Shown here: positions 4,993 to 8,121 of the stretch, one piece after another
Position numbering within the stretch: the stretch's first letter is position 1
Layout: every line of letters begins with the position of its first letter
Assembly: GCA_034120015.1 (NCBI GenBank)
Contig: JAXEIF010000006.1
Location: 1-8,121 of the forward strand
Direction of reading: 5' to 3'
DNA: 8,121 bases
DNA from: CALXOJ01 sp034120015
GTDB lineage: Bacteria; Spirochaetota; Spirochaetia; JAFGXN01
Translations under genes and position numbers: made by a program
Notes under the pieces: generated by a model
The model's database searches: none
Told to the model about the DNA's origin: nothing
The model's input: only the letters and a program-made list of their open reading frames with translations

Positions 4993-6108
4993 ATGTCATT
5001 TTATTCCGTTATCGAACAGTATCGCGATTTTGATTTCGAAGACTATTTTGCGGGTGTCACCGAAGAGATGTTTCGAAAATCGATGCGTCATGCCGAAGAA
5101 GAGCGGTGTACCGAATTCGATCTTCTGAATTTCCTCTCTCCCAAAGGAGACGAACATCTCGAAGAAATGGCTGTTTTTGCTCAAAAACTGACCCGTCATT
5201 ATTTCGGCCGGGTGATCAGTCTTTATCAGCCGATTTATCTGGCCAATTACTGCTGTAACGGCTGCGTTTACTGCGGATTCTCGAGCCTGAACAAAATCAA
5301 GCGGCGGCAGCTGACGCCTGACGAGATCGAAAAGGAAGCGGCGGAAATCTCCAAATCGCAGGTACGTCACATTTTGATGCTGACAGGAGAGGCTCCGGGA
5401 AAATCCGATTTTGCCTATCTCAAAGAGTCGGCAATCATTTTGAAAAAATATTTCGATTCGGTTTCGGTGGAAGTCTATCCGCTGACCTATGAGCAGTATG
5501 CCGAATTGAAAGAGATCGGGGTCGACGGACTGACAATTTATCAGGAAACGTACGATGAGGCGGTTTATGACCGGCTTCATCTTTACGGGCCGAAAAAAGA
5601 TTACCGTTTCCGCCTGGATACACCGGAGCGGGGGGCAAAAGCCGGACTGAGAGTGATCGGGATCGGAGCGCTTTTCGGTCTCGGAAATCCGATGAGAGAC
5701 GGTTTTTTTTCGGCGATGCACGCTTCTTATCTGCTGCATCATTATCCGGATACGGAAGTCGCGCTTTCCGTTCCCCGTATCAAGAAGGCTCCCGAAACGT
5801 TTCCGATTACCAAAATTGTCGATGATACCGATTTTGTGAAGCTGATGGTGGCGTTCCGTCTCTTTTTGCCGCGGGTCGGTCTGAATGTTTCGACACGGGA
5901 AGCTCCCGAATTCCGCAATCACATTGTCGGTTTGGGGATTACCAAAATGTCCGGCGGCAGTAAAACCGATGTCGGCGGTTACAGCGGAGATAATCCTTCC
6001 GACGGGCAGTTTGAAATCAGCGACGAAAGAAGTGTCGAAGAGGTTGCTGCGATGCTGAAGGAAGAGGGCTTCACGCCTGTTTATAAAGACTGGTGGCAGC
6101 TGGTATGA
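4993..6108 (+). CDS. thiH: 2-iminoacetate (dehydroglycine) synthase ThiH, radical SAM
   Basis: ThiH cleaves tyrosine with a 5'-deoxyadenosyl radical, giving dehydroglycine for ThiG plus p-cresol. The 371-residue protein has the radical SAM motif CCNGCVYC, with cluster cysteines 87, 91 and 94 (Cx3Cx2C) after an N-terminal helical region. The SAM-binding signature follows at LTGE (130-133), then QETY (184-187), GALFGLGNPMRDGFFSAMHA (225-244), NVSTREAPEFR (298-308) and SKTDVGGY (323-330). The last two lie in the C-terminal domain shared with biotin synthase-like enzymes. It starts one base after the thiG stop, with an AGGA ribosome-binding site at 4984-4987. Using ThiH rather than the oxygen-dependent glycine oxidase ThiO points to anaerobic or low-oxygen life. 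A run of eight T's (5703-5710) falls within Gly-Phe-Phe-Ser codons without breaking the frame. Confidence 0.97.
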   Translation: MSFYSVIEQYRDFDFEDYFAGVTEEMFRKSMRHAEEERCTEFDLLNFLSPKGDEHLEEMAVFAQKLTRHYFGRVISLYQPIYLANYCCNGCVYCGFSSLNKIKRRQLTPDEIEKEAAEISKSQVRHILMLTGEAPGKSDFAYLKESAIILKKYFDSVSVEVYPLTYEQYAELKEIGVDGLTIYQETYDEAVYDRLHLYGPKKDYRFRLDTPERGAKAGLRVIGIGALFGLGNPMRDGFFSAMHASYLLHHYPDTEVALSVPRIKKAPETFPITKIVDDTDFVKLMVAFRLFLPRVGLNVSTREAPEFRNHIVGLGITKMSGGSKTDVGGYSGDNPSDGQFEISDERSVEEVAAMLKEEGFTPVYKDWWQLV

Positions 6109-6656
6109 GAAAAAGCGAAGCAGTGATCGGGATTGCCGGTTGCGGGGGCATCGGCGGCAATACCGCGATGCTTCTGGTTCGTTCCGGTTTCCGGCGTTTT
6201 GTGCTGGCCGATTTCGATACGGTCGGCGAAAGCAATCTGAACCGGCAGTTTTTTTTTCATGATCAGCTGGGGCAGCCGAAAACCGGTGCGCTTGCCGAGA
6301 ACCTGCGACGCATAGAGCCTTCTTTGCAGCTGTCGCTGTATAACGAAAAACTGACGCCGCAGCGGGCGCGGGAGATTTTTGCCGGCTGTACGGTACTGGC
6401 GGAAGGTTTCGATAACAAAGAAGCAAAACGCTGGTTCGCCGAAACCTTCCTTCCCGACGGACGCTTTGCGGTCGGTGCCAACGGAATCGGCGGTCTTTCC
6501 ACCGAATCGGTCGCCCGCACAGTGATCGGCGGCCGGCTGGTGCTCTTCGGTGACGGAAGCAGCGATACGGACCGGCAGCCGCCGCGCGGTCCGAAAGTGA
6601 TGATGATTGCCGCTTTAATGGCAAACGAAATACTGAAAAGATTTGAAAAGGAATAG
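6105..6656 (+). CDS. thiF: ThiS adenylyltransferase ThiF, short family-2 form
   Basis: ThiF activates the C-terminus of ThiS with ATP. The 183-residue protein is an E1-like Rossmann domain. The nucleotide loop is GCGGIGG (12-18), ADFDTV (35-40) binds ribose, ESNLNRQ (42-48) carries the conserved Asn and Arg, and QPKT (57-60) has the conserved lysine. GFDNKEAK (101-108) and NGIGG follow. It matches the short ThiF family 2 found in many anaerobes. The roughly 250-residue E. coli type has CxxC zinc pairs and a catalytic cysteine; here only Cys13 and Cys95 exist. The start is the ATG at 6105, overlapping the thiH stop as ATGA. An upstream in-frame alternative at 6093 lies inside thiH. The codons for Phe49-Phe51 form a T9 run. 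Confidence 0.93.
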   Translation: MRKSEAVIGIAGCGGIGGNTAMLLVRSGFRRFVLADFDTVGESNLNRQFFFHDQLGQPKTGALAENLRRIEPSLQLSLYNEKLTPQRAREIFAGCTVLAEGFDNKEAKRWFAETFLPDGRFAVGANGIGGLSTESVARTVIGGRLVLFGDGSSDTDRQPPRGPKVMMIAALMANEILKRFEKE

Positions 6657-6657
6657 T

Positions 6658-7698
6658 ATGGATTACCGAAAAACAGATGCCAATGTGAATCGTGCCTGCG
6701 AAGGCGTCCGCGTTCTCGAGGATACGGTTCGTTTCGATTTGAACCGGGAGGACCTGACACGGGAATGCCGTTTACTGCGTCACGATTTGCGGACGCTGTT
6801 TGCGCCGCGGATGGCGCAGCTGATTTCTTCCCGCGATTCGGAGGCCGATGTCGGAGTGCCGGTCAGCCGAACCGCCGCCGATGACGGGCGTTGCGGGCTG
6901 ACGTCGGTGATTGCGGCCAACAGTAAGCGGATTCAGGAGGCACTGCGGGTTTTGGAAGAGTCGCTGAAGGGAAACGGGTTTTACGAAGAGGCGAAAAAAG
7001 CCGAAGCACTGCGTTTCCGCTCGTACACACTGGAAAAAAAGGTGACGGCGGCTGTTTTGCGGCGGCTTCCGGAGGGATTGTACGGGATAACGGCCGAAAA
7101 GTTTTCCAACGGAAAGGGAAACGTCAGGTCGGTACGGGAGATGATTGATGCCGGAATTCGGGTTATTCAATACCGCGAGAAATACCGGACCATGAAAGAA
7201 AAAGCGGCCGAGGCTAAAGAAATCCGCAAAATAACAGCCGATGCCGGCGTCGTTTTTATTGTCAACGACCATCCCGATTTGGCTCTTTTGTGCGAAGCCG
7301 ACGGAGTTCATATCGGACAGGATGACTGGAATCCGGAAGATGTGCGGCGCATTATGGGCGATACCGCTGTCATCGGGCTTTCGACCCATAATCCGGATCA
7401 GGCACAGGTCGCGATGCGCTGCGATATCGATTACATCGGATGCGGTCCGATCTTTCAGACATTCACAAAGGATGATGTTTGTGCGCCTGTCGGTCTCGAT
7501 TATTTAAATTATGTTTCGCAAAACGTGACACTGCCGTATGTGGCTATCGGCGGAATCAAATTGAATAATATCGACGAAGTTTTAAAATATCCGGTTAAAC
7601 ATATCGCTCTCGTCTCCGAAATTGTCGGAGCGGACAATATGAAGGCGATGGTAGCAGCGTTGAATCGGAAAATCGAAGAATACGGGAGAAATCAATGA
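6658..7698 (+). CDS. thiE: Fused HMP-P kinase (ThiD2) and thiamine-phosphate synthase (ThiE)
   Basis: The 346-residue protein has two parts. Residues 1-130 match the ThiD2 domain, known as a monofunctional HMP-phosphate kinase: DANVNRACEGVRVLED (7-22), LRHDL (40-44), SRDSEADVG (58-66), and AANSKRIQEALRVLEE (86-101). Residues 138-346 are ThiE, which joins HMP-PP to thiazole phosphate to give thiamine phosphate: LYGIT (141-145), IQYREK (170-175), VNDHPDLALLCEADGVHIGQ (202-221), GLSTH (240-244), IGCGPIFQTFTK (260-271) and VAIGGI (295-300). The fusion could pass the labile HMP-PP product directly between steps and makes a separate ThiD unnecessary. The start at 6658 follows AAAAGGAA with suitable spacing and gives the standard ThiD2 N-terminus. 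An in-frame upstream start at 6643 lies inside thiF. The kinase role is taken from the family and has not been tested here. Confidence 0.95.
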   Translation: MDYRKTDANVNRACEGVRVLEDTVRFDLNREDLTRECRLLRHDLRTLFAPRMAQLISSRDSEADVGVPVSRTAADDGRCGLTSVIAANSKRIQEALRVLEESLKGNGFYEEAKKAEALRFRSYTLEKKVTAAVLRRLPEGLYGITAEKFSNGKGNVRSVREMIDAGIRVIQYREKYRTMKEKAAEAKEIRKITADAGVVFIVNDHPDLALLCEADGVHIGQDDWNPEDVRRIMGDTAVIGLSTHNPDQAQVAMRCDIDYIGCGPIFQTFTKDDVCAPVGLDYLNYVSQNVTLPYVAIGGIKLNNIDEVLKYPVKHIALVSEIVGADNMKAMVAALNRKIEEYGRNQ

Positions 7699-8121
7699 AT
7701 TACACGACACAAATGGATGCAGCCAAAAAAGGAGTCTGGACGCCCCAGATGGAAGATGTTTTTCAATACGAATCGATTGCCAAAGATCTGTTAATCGAAC
7801 GAATCGCGTCGGGGGAAATTGCCGTTCCGGCCAACCGTAATCACAAAAATCTGAAAGCCCGCGGAGTCGGAAGGGGATTGAAAACCAAAATTAATGTCAA
7901 TTTGGGCGTTTCCGAAGATGTGTGCAACCGTGAAATGGAGATGCGGAAAGCCGATTTGGCACTCAAATTCAATGCCGACGCGGTGATGGATTTATCGACA
8001 TTCGGGGATACTCAGGCTTTCCGTCGGCAGCTGGTCGAAAAACTGCCGATTATGCTCGGAACTGTTCCGATGTATGATGCGGTGGCCCGTTACGGAAAAA
8101 ATATTGCCGCCATGACCAAAG
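7695..8121 (+). CDS. thiC: Phosphomethylpyrimidine synthase ThiC, N-terminal part (cut by window end)
   Basis: ThiC is a radical SAM enzyme that rearranges aminoimidazole ribotide into HMP-phosphate, the pyrimidine half of thiamine. The first 142 residues are visible. They match the start of the short ThiC form: TQMDAAKKGVWTPQME (5-20), KTKINVNLGVS (63-73), ADAVMDLSTFGD (94-105) and MLGTVPMYDA (120-129). The long N-terminal extension of the E. coli and plant enzymes is absent. The C-terminal cluster cysteines lie beyond the window. The ATG at 7695 overlaps the preceding stop as ATGA, and GGAG at 7685-7688 is a good ribosome-binding site. ThiC is the pyrimidine branch of the operon and its product would feed the adjacent ThiD2 kinase domain. 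Confidence 0.96.
   Translation, partial: MNYTTQMDAAKKGVWTPQMEDVFQYESIAKDLLIERIASGEIAVPANRNHKNLKARGVGRGLKTKINVNLGVSEDVCNREMEMRKADLALKFNADAVMDLSTFGDTQAFRRQLVEKLPIMLGTVPMYDAVARYGKNIAAMTK

Noticed and set aside
4996..6624. A very long minus-strand open frame (542 codons) opposite thiH and thiF
   Set aside because: It is fully antisense to two clearly recognised enzymes. Its translation is rich in Arg, Pro and Gln with no motif, as expected of a shadow frame.

Overview
The window is a compact bacterial chromosomal segment of roughly even base composition. It carries a peptidoglycan-related half (1-3440) and a thiamine-biosynthesis half (3867-8121), with the ribosomal protein gene rpmB between them. 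The bL28 protein has a basic insertion that I recall from Treponema-type bL28. Together with the radical-SAM route to dehydroglycine (ThiH rather than the oxygen-using ThiO), this suggests an anaerobic bacterium, perhaps a spirochaete. The taxonomic call is inference and is not proved by anything in the window.

Left part: the 3' end of an unrecognised gene (1-219) is followed after 5 bases by a FemAB-family aminoacyltransferase (225-1244). Facing them on the minus strand is a cluster read right to left: an uncharacterised 150-residue protein (3440 to 2988), a divergent MurD-type ligase (2940 to 1624) and a small XRE-type DNA-binding protein (1570 to 1241). The regulator gene and the femAB-like gene converge so tightly that their stop codons share the palindrome TTAA. 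FemAB and MurD both act on cell-wall precursors, so this half looks like a murein locus.

Middle: a divergent intergenic region (3441-3566) contains a good promoter for rpmB (3567-3791), which ends at a strong intrinsic terminator (3803-3832).

Right part: a TPP riboswitch (about 3867-3954) is followed at once by an intrinsic terminator (3959-3987), and then by thiS-thiG-thiH-thiF-thiD2/thiE-thiC. The genes are separated by 1-3 bases or overlap by ATGA, so they form one operon. ThiF adenylates ThiS, whose C-terminal Gly-Gly carries sulfur. ThiH makes dehydroglycine from tyrosine, and ThiG builds the thiazole. ThiC makes HMP-P. The fused ThiD2 domain would phosphorylate HMP-P to HMP-PP, and ThiE joins the two halves into thiamine phosphate. 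The operon therefore needs no separate thiD. thiC runs off the right edge.

I found no mobile element, CRISPR array, tRNA or rRNA. I see no wholly new system. The most noteworthy points are the ThiD2-ThiE fusion in a complete operon, a MurD with several substituted signature residues, the riboswitch/terminator switching geometry, and an uncharacterised gene in the murein cluster.
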